From contig CAZZKF010000014.1 of NCBI GenBank assembly GCA_964654995.1, positions 1-45,539 of the forward strand: 45,539 nucleotides of DNA. Direction: 5' to 3'. Origin of the DNA: CAZZKF01 sp964654995. Lineage in GTDB: Bacteria > Pseudomonadota > Alphaproteobacteria > CAZZKF01. Of this stretch, positions 33,091 to 40,772 are shown one piece after another. The notes beneath the pieces are model-generated. The model made no database searches. It saw nothing but the letters and a program-made list of their open reading frames with translations, and had not been told where the DNA came from. A program made the translations under genes and the position numbers. Every line of letters begins with the position of its first letter. The stretch's first letter is position 1.

Positions 33091-34407
33091 TTACCCGTCC
33101 TCGCCGGTCAGCGCCGCCAGGGCGCTTTCGGCCGAAATCTCGCTGACCGTTCCGTCCGAGCGGCGTTTGAGCTCGACAACGCCATTCTTCAGCCCGCGCG
33201 GCCCGACGCGGATCTGCCAGGGCAGCCCGATCAGATCCATCTTGGCGAATTTGGCACCGGCCCGATCGTCGGTATCGTCATAAAGGACCTCGATGCCGGC
33301 TGCCTGCAATTTGCCGTAAAGGTCCTCGCAAGCCGCATCGCAAGCCCCGTCGCCACATTTGAGATTGATCAGCCCGACCCGGAAGGGCGCCACCGGTTCC
33401 GGCCAGATGATGCCGGCGTCATCGTGGCTGGCCTCGATCACCGCGCCGACAAGGCGCGACACGCCGATGCCATAAGAGCCCATCTCGATGGCGATCTCGT
33501 CGCCGTCGGGGCCGGTCACCGTGGCTCCCATGGGCGCGGAATATTTGGTGCCGAAATAGAAGATGTGGCCGACCTCGATGCCACGGGCCGAGGCCAGTTC
33601 CGCCGCCGCCAGCGGACAATCGGCTGGATCGTGGGTCTCGTCGGTGGCCGCATAGAGCCCGCGCAAATGGCCCAGCATCTCGCTGCCCGGTTCAATCGCC
33701 GTCAGCGCCTCGAGATTCAGCGCCGCCAGTTCGGGATCGTAGAAAATCTCGCTCTCGCCGGTTTCCGCGAGGATATGAAACTCGTGTGAGAGATTGCCGC
33801 CGATGGCGCCGGGATCGGCGCGCACCGGAACGGCGGTGAAGCCGAGACGGGCAAAGGTGCGCAGGTAAGCGACGAACATCAGGTCGTAGGAGCGCTGGGC
33901 GCCTTCAAAATCGAGGTCGAAGGAGTAGGCGTCCTTCATCAGGAACTCGCGCCCGCGCATCACCCCGAAGCGCGGCCGGATCTCGTCGCGGAACTTCCAC
34001 TGGATGTGATAGAGCAGCTTCGGCAGCTCGCGGTAGCTTTTGACGTCATTGCGGAAGATATCGGTGATCAGCTCCTCATTGGTCGGCCCGTAGAGCATGT
34101 CGCGCTCGTGACGGTCGACGATGCGCAGCATTTCCTTGCCGTAATCGTCATAGCGGCCGCTTTCGCGCCACAGATCGGCCGGCTGGATGGTCGGCATCAG
34201 CATCTCCTGGGCGCCGACACGATCCTGTTCCTCGCGGACGATCTGCTCGATCTTGCGCAGGACGCGATAGCCCAGCGGCAGCCAGGAATAGATGCCGGCG
34301 CTGGCCTGGCGAATCATGCCGGCGCGCAGCATGTAGCGATGAGAGACGATCTGCGCCTCGCTCGGGGTTTCCTTGAGCGTCGGCAGAAAGAACCGGGTCA
34401 GTCGCAT
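33091..34407 (-). CDS. proS: Prolyl-tRNA synthetase, short alphaproteobacterial type
   Basis: This 438-residue class II synthetase attaches proline to tRNA-Pro. Class II motifs are visible: motif 1 in the QASAGIYSWLPLGYRVLRKI region (34-53), motif 2 around IQWKFRDEIRPRFGVMRGREF (about 135-155), and motif 3 around EMGSYGIGVSRLVGAVIE. The anticodon-binding domain ends the protein. At 438 residues against about 570 in enterics, it lacks the internal editing (INS) domain, as is usual in this class. ATG 34407 has GAGGAT just upstream. It heads proS-lolC-lolD-dnaE. Confidence 0.97.
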   Translation of the reverse strand: MRLTRFFLPTLKETPSEAQIVSHRYMLRAGMIRQASAGIYSWLPLGYRVLRKIEQIVREEQDRVGAQEMLMPTIQPADLWRESGRYDDYGKEMLRIVDRHERDMLYGPTNEELITDIFRNDVKSYRELPKLLYHIQWKFRDEIRPRFGVMRGREFLMKDAYSFDLDFEGAQRSYDLMFVAYLRTFARLGFTAVPVRADPGAIGGNLSHEFHILAETGESEIFYDPELAALNLEALTAIEPGSEMLGHLRGLYAATDETHDPADCPLAAAELASARGIEVGHIFYFGTKYSAPMGATVTGPDGDEIAIEMGSYGIGVSRLVGAVIEASHDDAGIIWPEPVAPFRVGLINLKCGDGACDAACEDLYGKLQAAGIEVLYDDTDDRAGAKFAKMDLIGLPWQIRVGPRGLKNGVVELKRRSDGTVSEISAESALAALTGEDG

Positions 34408-34428
34408 GGGATCCTCGGGTGGCGGTCA

Positions 34429-34459
34429 CAGGCGCCGCGGGTGGCTCCCTCGGCGCCTG
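34429..34459 (-). promoter_or_regulatory. Stem-loop in the proS 5' leader
   Basis: CAGGCGCC and GGCGCCTG form a perfect 8-bp stem with a 15-base loop, ending 22 bp upstream of the proS start and just before its ribosome binding site. It lies between the likely promoter and the start codon, so it would be part of the mRNA leader. A regulatory role is inferred. Confidence 0.4.
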
Positions 34460-34462
34460 CCG

Positions 34463-34491
34463 ACTTTAGGCAATGGCCGACCGGCTTGCAA
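34463..34491 (-). promoter_or_regulatory. Possible proS promoter
   Basis: TTGCAA, 17 bases, then TAAAGT on the minus strand, 56-84 bp upstream of proS. Each hexamer matches the sigma-70 consensus at 4 of 6 positions with ideal spacing. Confidence 0.35.
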
Positions 34492-34535
34492 TGGCGCCGT
34501 GTGATCCCTGCTGTCCTGTTCCGGGAGCCGGCAAT

Positions 34536-35054
34536 TCACCGTGCGCCGGCACCCGTCTGCGCGCGGCAGACGGCCGCCAGCGCCCGGGTTTCGGCCGAGC
34601 CCAGCCGGCGGCCATTGAAGTAGACGTCCGAGCCGCGCACCTCGGCAATGCCGATGCGGGCCTCCTGCTTGAACACCGGCGAATCCGCGGGGATGTTGAA
34701 CTGGCCGGCCAGCAGGGCGGTAACATCGATGACGATGGTGTCGGGAAGATCGAGGCTGTTGCCGCCATCCAGATCGGCGGGCACCACCGGCTGGCCGTAG
34801 GCATCGACACCCGGCTCATAGGCGACGTCGGGGGCGGGCTGGTGGCGTACCAGATAGCGGCAATCGGCGCGCGAAATCTGTATGACCTCGCTCGCCCTCG
34901 CCGAGCCGACTCCAACTGTGACAAAAACGCCACAAACAAGGCCGGCAGCGGCGCTTGCACAGACCTGTTGCAACCTCCGGGCACGCGGGGATTTGGGCTG
35001 CTTACGGCACCACGGCCGAGACGCCCCGGGACTGATCTGTGCTATTTTTGCCAC
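34536..35054 (-). CDS. Conserved exported protein of unknown function
   Basis: This 172-residue protein has a twin-basic, long N-terminal segment and a hydrophobic core (about 30-52, ASAAAGLVCGVFVTVGVGSA) ending ARAS, which is a likely signal peptide. The mature part begins with a Cys-containing motif ADCRYLVRHQPAPDVAYEPG and continues YGQPVVPADLDGG; a second Cys lies near the end (AAVCRAQ), so one disulfide is possible. I know similar proteins only as conserved hypotheticals of Rhodospirillales-like genomes. It lies 128 bp upstream of proS and beside the candidate small RNA. The start could be further in, since residues 1-25 are poorly characteristic. Confidence 0.7.
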   Translation of the reverse strand: MAKIAQISPGASRPWCRKQPKSPRARRLQQVCASAAAGLVCGVFVTVGVGSARASEVIQISRADCRYLVRHQPAPDVAYEPGVDAYGQPVVPADLDGGNSLDLPDTIVIDVTALLAGQFNIPADSPVFKQEARIGIAEVRGSDVYFNGRRLGSAETRALAAVCRAQTGAGAR

Positions 35055-35159
35055 AATTCACCAAAAATCCGATGCCGCGGTCGCCGGGTGCCCTGTTCGC
35101 CCGTGACTCGTCAAAATGAATCCACTACCCTTTCGGCAATAACAACAATACTTGATATT

Positions 35160-35314
35160 GGCGCTATCGACAAAGACCCGGTGAGGTCCAAGTTTGGGGA
35201 GGCGACTTTATCGGGAAGGGCCGGACAAGACCGAGGCACGGCACCTGCCTCCGAGAAGATAAAATCCGGACTTTCCCAGGAATTCAGCAAGGCTCTTCGG
35301 AGCCTTGCTTTTTT
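35160..35314 (+). ncRNA. Candidate small RNA with intrinsic terminator
   Basis: The region 35055-35376 has no protein gene, yet a textbook plus-strand terminator ends at 35314 and no plus-strand gene lies upstream for it to serve. Ahead of it, 35213-35225 pairs with 35265-35277 (12 of 13 positions, one G-U), enclosing a GAGGCA/TGCCTC hairpin (35233-35251). A second pairing, AAAGACCCGG (35172-35181) with CCGGACTTT, competes for the same 3' arm, and TTTATC (35207) can pair with GATAAA (35258). An AT-rich patch at 35133-35160 may hold the promoter, but no good -35/-10 pair was found; the 5' end is approximate. It does not show tmRNA, SRP RNA or RNase P motifs; a divergent 6S-like rod cannot be excluded. 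Confidence 0.55.
35287..35314 (+). terminator. Strong Rho-independent terminator
   Basis: GCAAGGCTC-TTCG-GAGCCTTGC is a perfect 9-bp stem with a TTCG tetraloop followed by six T. The opposite strand has no T-run after the stem, so it acts on plus-strand transcripts only. Confidence 0.92.
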
Positions 35315-35349
35315 CTTGCCCTGACAGGCGATTAAATGTCTTTCTTAAA

Positions 35350-35366
35350 CGTCTTTGTGAGAGACG
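35350..35366 (-). terminator. Weak hairpin after the DUF1467 gene
   Basis: On the minus strand CGTCT-CTCACAA-AGACG is followed by TTTAAG, 11 bp after the DUF1467 stop. It may end the nuo-to-DUF1467 transcript, but the stem is only 5 bp. Confidence 0.3.
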
Positions 35367-35376
35367 ATAACGCAAA

Positions 35377-35646
35377 TCAGGGAAACGGCAATGGCCCGGC
35401 GACATCCTCCAGGGTCAAGCCGCCGAGGGTCACCACCGCCCAGAAGATCAGCCACAGCACCGCGGCGATTGCCGTCGTGATCCCCATCTTGCGGGCCAGA
35501 TTGTGGCGCGCCGGGGCGCTGCCGACGGTGCCGGGCTCCACCGGGTCCTCGGCCTCGTCCTGGGTCACCACCCCGAAGGGCAGCACCATGAACAGGATCA
35601 GCCACCAGATGATCAGGAAAACGACGATGCCCGAGACCCAGGACAT
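35377..35646 (-). CDS. DUF1467 family small membrane protein
   Basis: This 89-residue protein has two transmembrane helices (about 6-26, IVVFLIIWWLILFMVLPFG; about 56-76, TTAIAAVLWLIFWAVVTLGG). The family pattern LPFGVVTQDEAEDPVEPGT...SAPARHNLARKMGITT joins them. DUF1467 proteins are widespread in alphaproteobacteria downstream of mce and rnj; their function is unknown. It starts 3 bp after the mce stop and is the last gene of the nuo-side series. Confidence 0.88.
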   Translation of the reverse strand: MSWVSGIVVFLIIWWLILFMVLPFGVVTQDEAEDPVEPGTVGSAPARHNLARKMGITTAIAAVLWLIFWAVVTLGGLTLEDVAGPLPFP

Positions 35647-35649
35647 GGA

Positions 35650-36054
35650 TCACACCTGTTCCAGTTCGATCAGCGTGCCGCAGAAATCCTTGGGTGAGAG
35701 AAAGATCACCGGCTTGCCGTGCGCCCCGGGGCGTGGCCCCTCGGCACCCAGCGGCCGGATGCCCTGCGCCGACAGGGTTTCGACCGCCGCCTCGATGTCC
35801 TCGACCTCGAAGCACAGATGGTGCATGCCGCCCCGCGGGTTGCGGTCGAGAAACCGCCGGATGGGAGACTCGTCGTCCAAAGGCTCCAGCAGCTCGATCT
35901 TGGTGTTGGGCAGATTGACGAACACCACCCGCACGCCGTGGTCCGGCTGATCGACCGGCTCCGAGACCTCGGCGCCCAGATATCCGCGGTAGACATCGGC
36001 TGCCGCCGTCAGGTCGGGCACGGCAATCGCCACATGGTTCAATCGACCGATCAT
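35650..36054 (-). CDS. mce: Methylmalonyl-CoA epimerase
   Basis: This 134-residue VOC-fold protein interconverts (R)- and (S)-methylmalonyl-CoA in propionyl-CoA use. It has two beta-alpha-beta-beta modules: LNHVAIAVPDL with a metal His (5-15) and GGMHHLCFEVEDI (about 79-91), with the last metal ligand Glu in LIELEQV. ATG 36054 has GGGGAG upstream; the longer frame to 36087 overlaps rnj. Mutase subunits are not in the window. Other VOC enzymes are possible, but motif and neighbourhood favour mce. Confidence 0.9.
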   Translation of the reverse strand: MIGRLNHVAIAVPDLTAAADVYRGYLGAEVSEPVDQPDHGVRVVFVNLPNTKIELLEPLDDESPIRRFLDRNPRGGMHHLCFEVEDIEAAVETLSAQGIRPLGAEGPRPGAHGKPVIFLSPKDFCGTLIELEQV

Positions 36055-36067
36055 GTTCTCTCCCCTG

Positions 36068-37762
36068 TCATGGCGCGGCATCGACACCCTCGGCGCCCAG
36101 CCGCAGCAGGTGGACCCGGGTGACCGGGCGCTTGCCGGTCAGCGCCCGGCAGGTTCGCCGTGCCGCCAGGCGGACGATCTCGCCGAGCTTCTCGTCATCG
36201 CCGGCGATGGTCGGGGCAAGTCCGTCGAGCGCATCCGCCACCGCCGCCTCGATGCGGGCGGTGAGCGCGCCGTCAACGCCGTCCGCCGCCGGCACGCCGC
36301 AAACGCTCACCCGCACCGGCGCCAGCGGTTCACCGGTGCCGTTGACGGTCAGGCTGACCGCCAGATGGCCGTTGTACAAGAGCCGCCGGCGCTCGGTCAT
36401 CGCCGCTCCGTCGGCCGGCACCAGGCAGGCGCCATCGACGACCAGACGACCCGCCGGCACCTGGTCGACAATTTCGGCCGGTCCGGGCGCCAGACGAATC
36501 AATGACCCGTTGTTCGGCACCACTGCCTCGCTCACCTGAAGCGAGCGGGCAAGCCTGGCGTGTTCATTCAGATGGCGGCGCTCACCATGCACGGGGATGG
36601 CGATGCGCGGGCGCGCCCAGCCATACATCTGTGCCAGCTCGTCGCGGCAGGGATGACCGGAGACATGGATCAGGTCGTCGACCTCGGTAATCACCCGCAC
36701 GCCGCGCGCCGCCAGGCGGTTGTAAAGCCCGGCAATGGCGCGCTCGTTGCCGGGAATGCGGCGCGACGAAAATATCACGCTGTCGCCCTCGCCCAGGGTG
36801 ACGTTGGGATGCTCGCCGGCGGCGATTCGGGCCAGCGCGCCACGGGTTTCGCCCTGGCTGCCGGTGCAGATGTAAAAGGCCTGCTCGGGCGCCAGACCGC
36901 CGGCTTCCGCCTCGTCGAGCAGCGGCGGCATCGCCCCCAGATAGCCACAGCACCGGGCCGCCGCCACCGTTGCCTTGAGCGAGCGACCGACCAGCACCGT
37001 CTGGCGCCCGGCGGCCTGGGCGGCCTGGGCGAGGCTGACGATTCGCGCGACATTGGAGGAAAAGGCGGTGGCCGCCACCCGGCCCGTCGACAGTTCGGGG
37101 ATCAGCTCCATCAAGCGATCCCGAACCTGCGATTCGGAGCCGGAATGGCCGGGCTCGAAAACATTGGTCGAATCGCAGACCAGCGCCAGAACGCCGTCCG
37201 CGCCCATCTTCTCGAGACAGGCGACATCGGTGGTGCCGCCCAGCAGCGGCCGGGGATCGAGCTTCCAGTCGCCGGTGTGCAGAATGGTGCCGTGCGGGGT
37301 GCGAATCGCCAGGGCATTGGGCTCGGGAATCGAATGGGTGAGATTGATGTAGGTGAGCGCGAAGGGCCCGAGCTCCAGGCTGCCGCCCAGGGGCACCACG
37401 TGCAAGGGCACCTCGTCGAGAAGCCCGGCTTCATCGAGTTTGCGGCGCAGCAGCTCGGCGGTAAACGGCGTCGCATAGACCGGACAGCGCAACTGCGGCC
37501 AAAGGTAGCTCACCGCCCCGAAATGATCCTCATGCGCGTGCGTCAGCACGATGCCAAGAACGTCGCGCTGATGCGATTCCAGAAACGAGATATCGGGGAG
37601 CACCAGATCGACGCCGGGCAGGCGCTCATCGGCAAAGGTGACACCCAGATCGACCATCAGCCATTTGCCGGCGCAACCGTAGAGATTGACGTTCATGCCG
37701 ATCTCTTCGCAGCCGCCGAGCGGCAGGAAATAGAGCCCGTCGTCCGACTGAGAAGCGGTCAT
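36068..37762 (-). CDS. rnj: Ribonuclease J
   Basis: This 564-residue metallo-beta-lactamase/beta-CASP RNase has the zinc motif HAHEDH (75-80), HTGDWKLD (about 162-169), the beta-CASP motif SGHPCRDELAQMYGW (about 371-385) and IPVHGERRHLNEHA. It processes and degrades RNA as a 5'-3' exonuclease and endonuclease. It starts ATG 37762, overlapping the coaX stop by 4 bases, and stops 13 bp before mce. Length and C-terminal domain are normal for alphaproteobacterial RNase J. Confidence 0.96.
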   Translation of the reverse strand: MTASQSDDGLYFLPLGGCEEIGMNVNLYGCAGKWLMVDLGVTFADERLPGVDLVLPDISFLESHQRDVLGIVLTHAHEDHFGAVSYLWPQLRCPVYATPFTAELLRRKLDEAGLLDEVPLHVVPLGGSLELGPFALTYINLTHSIPEPNALAIRTPHGTILHTGDWKLDPRPLLGGTTDVACLEKMGADGVLALVCDSTNVFEPGHSGSESQVRDRLMELIPELSTGRVAATAFSSNVARIVSLAQAAQAAGRQTVLVGRSLKATVAAARCCGYLGAMPPLLDEAEAGGLAPEQAFYICTGSQGETRGALARIAAGEHPNVTLGEGDSVIFSSRRIPGNERAIAGLYNRLAARGVRVITEVDDLIHVSGHPCRDELAQMYGWARPRIAIPVHGERRHLNEHARLARSLQVSEAVVPNNGSLIRLAPGPAEIVDQVPAGRLVVDGACLVPADGAAMTERRRLLYNGHLAVSLTVNGTGEPLAPVRVSVCGVPAADGVDGALTARIEAAVADALDGLAPTIAGDDEKLGEIVRLAARRTCRALTGKRPVTRVHLLRLGAEGVDAAP

Positions 37763-38535
37763 GAACGCCAGTTCCGATTGTAGATTTCGACCAGACCGCG
37801 GATGGTCAGGTCCTTGTCGATGTGCCGGATAACTTCCGTTGCATCGCCGAACAGCGAGGCCAGGCCGCCGGTGGCGATCACCGTCATGGCGGCGCCGAAT
37901 TCCTCTTCGATGCGCCGCACCAGCCCTTCGATGAGGCTGATATAGCCCCAGTAGATGCCCGACTGCATGGCCGAAATGGTGCCGGTGCCGATCACCCGCT
38001 CAGGCCGTTCGATGGCGATCAGGGGCAGCTTGGCGGCGGCCCGGTTGAGCGCCTCGATCGACAGGTTGATGCCGGGCGCGATGATGCCGCCCAAATAGCT
38101 GCCATCCGAATCGATCACGTCGAAGGTGGTGGCGGTGCCGAAATCGAGAATGATCAGCGGCCCGTCATAGCAGTGATGGGCGGCGACCGCATTGACCAGA
38201 CGGTCGGCGCCGACCTCGGCCGGGCGGTCGACCTTGATCTCGAGCCCGAGGTCGAGATCGGATTCGCCGACGATCAGGGGATCGCAGTTGAAATAGCGCC
38301 GGGCGAGCGTGCGCAGATTGTAGAGCGCCTGCGGCACGACGCTGGCAATGATCGCACCACTGATATCCGACGGATTGAGCCCGTCGAGGCGCATCAACTG
38401 GTTGAGCCAGACGAAATATTCCTCGGCCGTGCGGCTGGCATCGGTGGCAGCGCGCCACTGGCTGCGCAGCTCGGCCCCGTCCTGGACCGCAAACACCGTA
38501 TTGGTATTGCCGGAATCGATGGCCAGCAGCATCAT
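37759..38535 (-). CDS. coaX: Type III pantothenate kinase
   Basis: This 258-residue ASKHA-fold kinase makes the first step of CoA synthesis without K+-independent feedback by CoA. Motifs are LLAIDSGNTNTVFAV (3-17), RPAEVGADRLVNAVAAH (about 104-120), IILDFGTATTFDVID (127-141) and GTGTISAMQSGIYWG. ATGA overlaps couple it to birA upstream and rnj downstream. Confidence 0.97.
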   Translation of the reverse strand: MMLLAIDSGNTNTVFAVQDGAELRSQWRAATDASRTAEEYFVWLNQLMRLDGLNPSDISGAIIASVVPQALYNLRTLARRYFNCDPLIVGESDLDLGLEIKVDRPAEVGADRLVNAVAAHHCYDGPLIILDFGTATTFDVIDSDGSYLGGIIAPGINLSIEALNRAAAKLPLIAIERPERVIGTGTISAMQSGIYWGYISLIEGLVRRIEEEFGAAMTVIATGGLASLFGDATEVIRHIDKDLTIRGLVEIYNRNWRS

Positions 38536-39323
38536 GCCTCCCCTTGGCGAGCGGGCGGTGACGAGTCGAAAAACACATCGCCCGCGCGAATGACATGACG
38601 CGCCCCGCCTGAATCGTCAAGAACCAATGCGCCGTCACCATCGATGTCGCGGAATGTGCCGATCAGCCGCTGGCCGCCGAATGTGACCTCGATGTCTTCG
38701 CCCAGCGCCGTCGCATGGTCCAGCCAGACCCGGCGAAGGGGCGCGAATCCGCTCTGTTGCCAGCGCCCCAGCCAGCGGTCGAAACAGGGGATGAAGGCTG
38801 CCAGCGCCTGCTCGGGCGCGACCGCCGGCCAGCCCTCGGCCCGCAGCGAGGTGGCGGGGAAGCGAGCATCCTCCGGATGGCTTGCGAGGTTGAGGCCGAT
38901 GCCGACAATCAGCCGGTCTTCGCCGGCCTCTCCACCCAGGGTCTCCAGCAGAATGCCGGCCACCTTGCGGCCGCCGATCAGCACATCATTGGGCCATTTG
39001 AACGTCGGCTCGGTGGCGCCGCTGCCGAGCAGGGAAATGGTCTCGGCCAGGGCAAGCGCGGCAACAAACGAGATCTGTGCGGCCGCAGCCAGCGTGCCGC
39101 CCGGCGCCAGCAGAACCGAGAGATAGAGGTTGCCCTCGGGCGAGACCCAGGTCCGCCCGCGCCGGCCACGCCCGCGGGTCTGACGCCGGGCCCAGACGAT
39201 CAGCCCGGGCGTCGCCCCTGCCCTCGCCCGCCGGCGCACCTCGTCGCTGGTGCTGTCGATCTCGTCGAAGGCGGCGAGACGATAGCCCGCGGGCAGCGAG
39301 ATGGCCGACGTGTCTGGATCCAT
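38532..39323 (-). CDS. birA: Biotin-acetyl-CoA-carboxylase ligase, monofunctional
   Basis: This 263-residue enzyme activates biotin with ATP and transfers it to the carboxyl carrier protein. The ligase core has the biotinyl-AMP loop QTRGRGRRGRTWVSPEGNLY (48-67), KWPNDVLIGGRKVAGILLE (about 109-127) and GIGLNL (about 141-146). There is no N-terminal helix-turn-helix, so it does not act as a repressor. It begins immediately after nuoN, with a 4-base overlap to coaX. Confidence 0.96.
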   Translation of the reverse strand: MDPDTSAISLPAGYRLAAFDEIDSTSDEVRRRARAGATPGLIVWARRQTRGRGRRGRTWVSPEGNLYLSVLLAPGGTLAAAAQISFVAALALAETISLLGSGATEPTFKWPNDVLIGGRKVAGILLETLGGEAGEDRLIVGIGLNLASHPEDARFPATSLRAEGWPAVAPEQALAAFIPCFDRWLGRWQQSGFAPLRRVWLDHATALGEDIEVTFGGQRLIGTFRDIDGDGALVLDDSGGARHVIRAGDVFFDSSPPARQGEA

Positions 39324-40772
39324 CTAGGGGATGAGCGCCGCCGCCGCCGTCTGCACGCCGACCAAAAGCGGGGCCGGCAACAGGAAGAACAGCAGCGTGA
39401 ACGCCGCCGTTGCGGTCAGGATCACCCCCATGGTGCGCGACAGGGGGGATTCGAACTCGGGCGCCGGTTCATCGAAATACATGATCTTGACGATCCGCAG
39501 ATAGTAGTAGGCGCCGATGACGCTGGTCAGCACGCCGATCACGGCGAGCCAGTACAAGCCGGCATCGACAGCCGCCAGAAAGACGTAGAACTTGCCGAAA
39601 AAGCCGGCCAGCGGCGGCACCCCAGCGAGCGAGAACATGAAGATCGCCATCGCCGCGGCGAGCCCCGGCCGGGTCCGCGCCAGTCCGGCGAGATCGGAGA
39701 TGTTCTCCTGAAGGCTGTCCTCGCGCCGCATGGACAGGATGCACACCCAGGTCCCCACGTTCATCGCCAGATAGATGGTCATGTAGATCAGCACGGACTC
39801 GACCCCGGCGCGGCTGCCGGCGGCGAGACCGATGAGCGCATAGCCCATGTGGCCGATGGAGCTGTAGGCCATCAGCCGTTTGATGTTGGTCTGGGCGATC
39901 GCCGCGATCGCCCCCAAGATCATCGAGGCGACGGAGAGGAAGATGACGATCTGCTGCCAGTCGCCGGCAATGGCCGGGAATGGCGTCACCATGACCCGCA
40001 CGAACAGGGCGATGGCAGCGATTTTCGGCGCCACCGCGAAAAAGGCAGTAACCGGCGTCGGTGCGCCTTCATAGACATCCGGCGTCCACATGTGAAAGGG
40101 CACCGCCGAAACCTTGAAGGCCAGGCCCGCGAGCAGGAATACCAGCCCGATAATCAGGCCGAGGCCGGCCTTGCCATCGGCGCCGACGACGGTGGCGATG
40201 GCGTCGAAATTGGTGGTGCCGGTAAAGCCGTAGATCAGCGAGGCGCCATAGAGCAGCATGCCGGAAGACAGCGCGCCGAGGACGAAATACTTGAGGCCGG
40301 CCTCGGTCGAGCGCAGGGAATCGCGCTTGAACGCGGCCAGAATGTAAAGCGACAGGCTCTGCAACTCGACGCCGACGTAAAGCGACACCAGATCGTTGGC
40401 CGAGACCATCATCATCATGCCGAGCGTCGCCAGCACCATCAGCACCGGGAACTCGAACCGGCGCAGGCCCTCGCGCTCGAGATAGCCGAGCGCCATCGCC
40501 ACCGACATGCCGGCACCCAAGAGCACCAGGCCCTTGGCGAACGTGGCAAAGGAATCGACCACGAACATGCCGCCAAAGGTGGTCGTGCGGCCGTCGGCGC
40601 CGCCAAGCAGGAACAGGAAGGCAATGGCCAGCAGCGCCACCGCAAACCAGGTCACCATGCGGATGGTCTCGGTTCGCCGGTAGGCGCCGTACATCAACAG
40701 CACCATGGCGCCGACCGCCAGTATGATTTCGGGCAATGCGGGTGCCAGCGCCGGGGCAACAAATCCGGTCAT
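39324..40772 (-). CDS. nuoN: NADH-quinone oxidoreductase subunit N
   Basis: This 482-residue proton-pumping membrane subunit of complex I has about 14 transmembrane helices. The antiporter-like core shows YVGVELQSLSLYILAAF (about 127-143), LGALSSGMLLYGASLIYG, FKVSAVPFHMWTPDVYEGAP (about 220-239; TM7 Lys) and TNIKRLMAYSSIGHMGYAL. ATGA overlap links it to nuoM. It is the last nuo gene before birA. Confidence 0.97.
   Translation of the reverse strand: MTGFVAPALAPALPEIILAVGAMVLLMYGAYRRTETIRMVTWFAVALLAIAFLFLLGGADGRTTTFGGMFVVDSFATFAKGLVLLGAGMSVAMALGYLEREGLRRFEFPVLMVLATLGMMMMVSANDLVSLYVGVELQSLSLYILAAFKRDSLRSTEAGLKYFVLGALSSGMLLYGASLIYGFTGTTNFDAIATVVGADGKAGLGLIIGLVFLLAGLAFKVSAVPFHMWTPDVYEGAPTPVTAFFAVAPKIAAIALFVRVMVTPFPAIAGDWQQIVIFLSVASMILGAIAAIAQTNIKRLMAYSSIGHMGYALIGLAAGSRAGVESVLIYMTIYLAMNVGTWVCILSMRREDSLQENISDLAGLARTRPGLAAAMAIFMFSLAGVPPLAGFFGKFYVFLAAVDAGLYWLAVIGVLTSVIGAYYYLRIVKIMYFDEPAPEFESPLSRTMGVILTATAAFTLLFFLLPAPLLVGVQTAAAALIP

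Noticed and set aside
35100..35314. tmRNA, SRP RNA or RNase P RNA identity for the RNA candidate
   Set aside because: There is no tag-peptide coding segment or CCA end, no GGAAGGAAGCAGCC-type SRP loop, and it is too short and motif-free for RNase P.
35331..35350. TTAA pair near 35332-35348 as another CtrA box
   Set aside because: The half-sites are 9 bases apart instead of 7, and no promoter is expected there.
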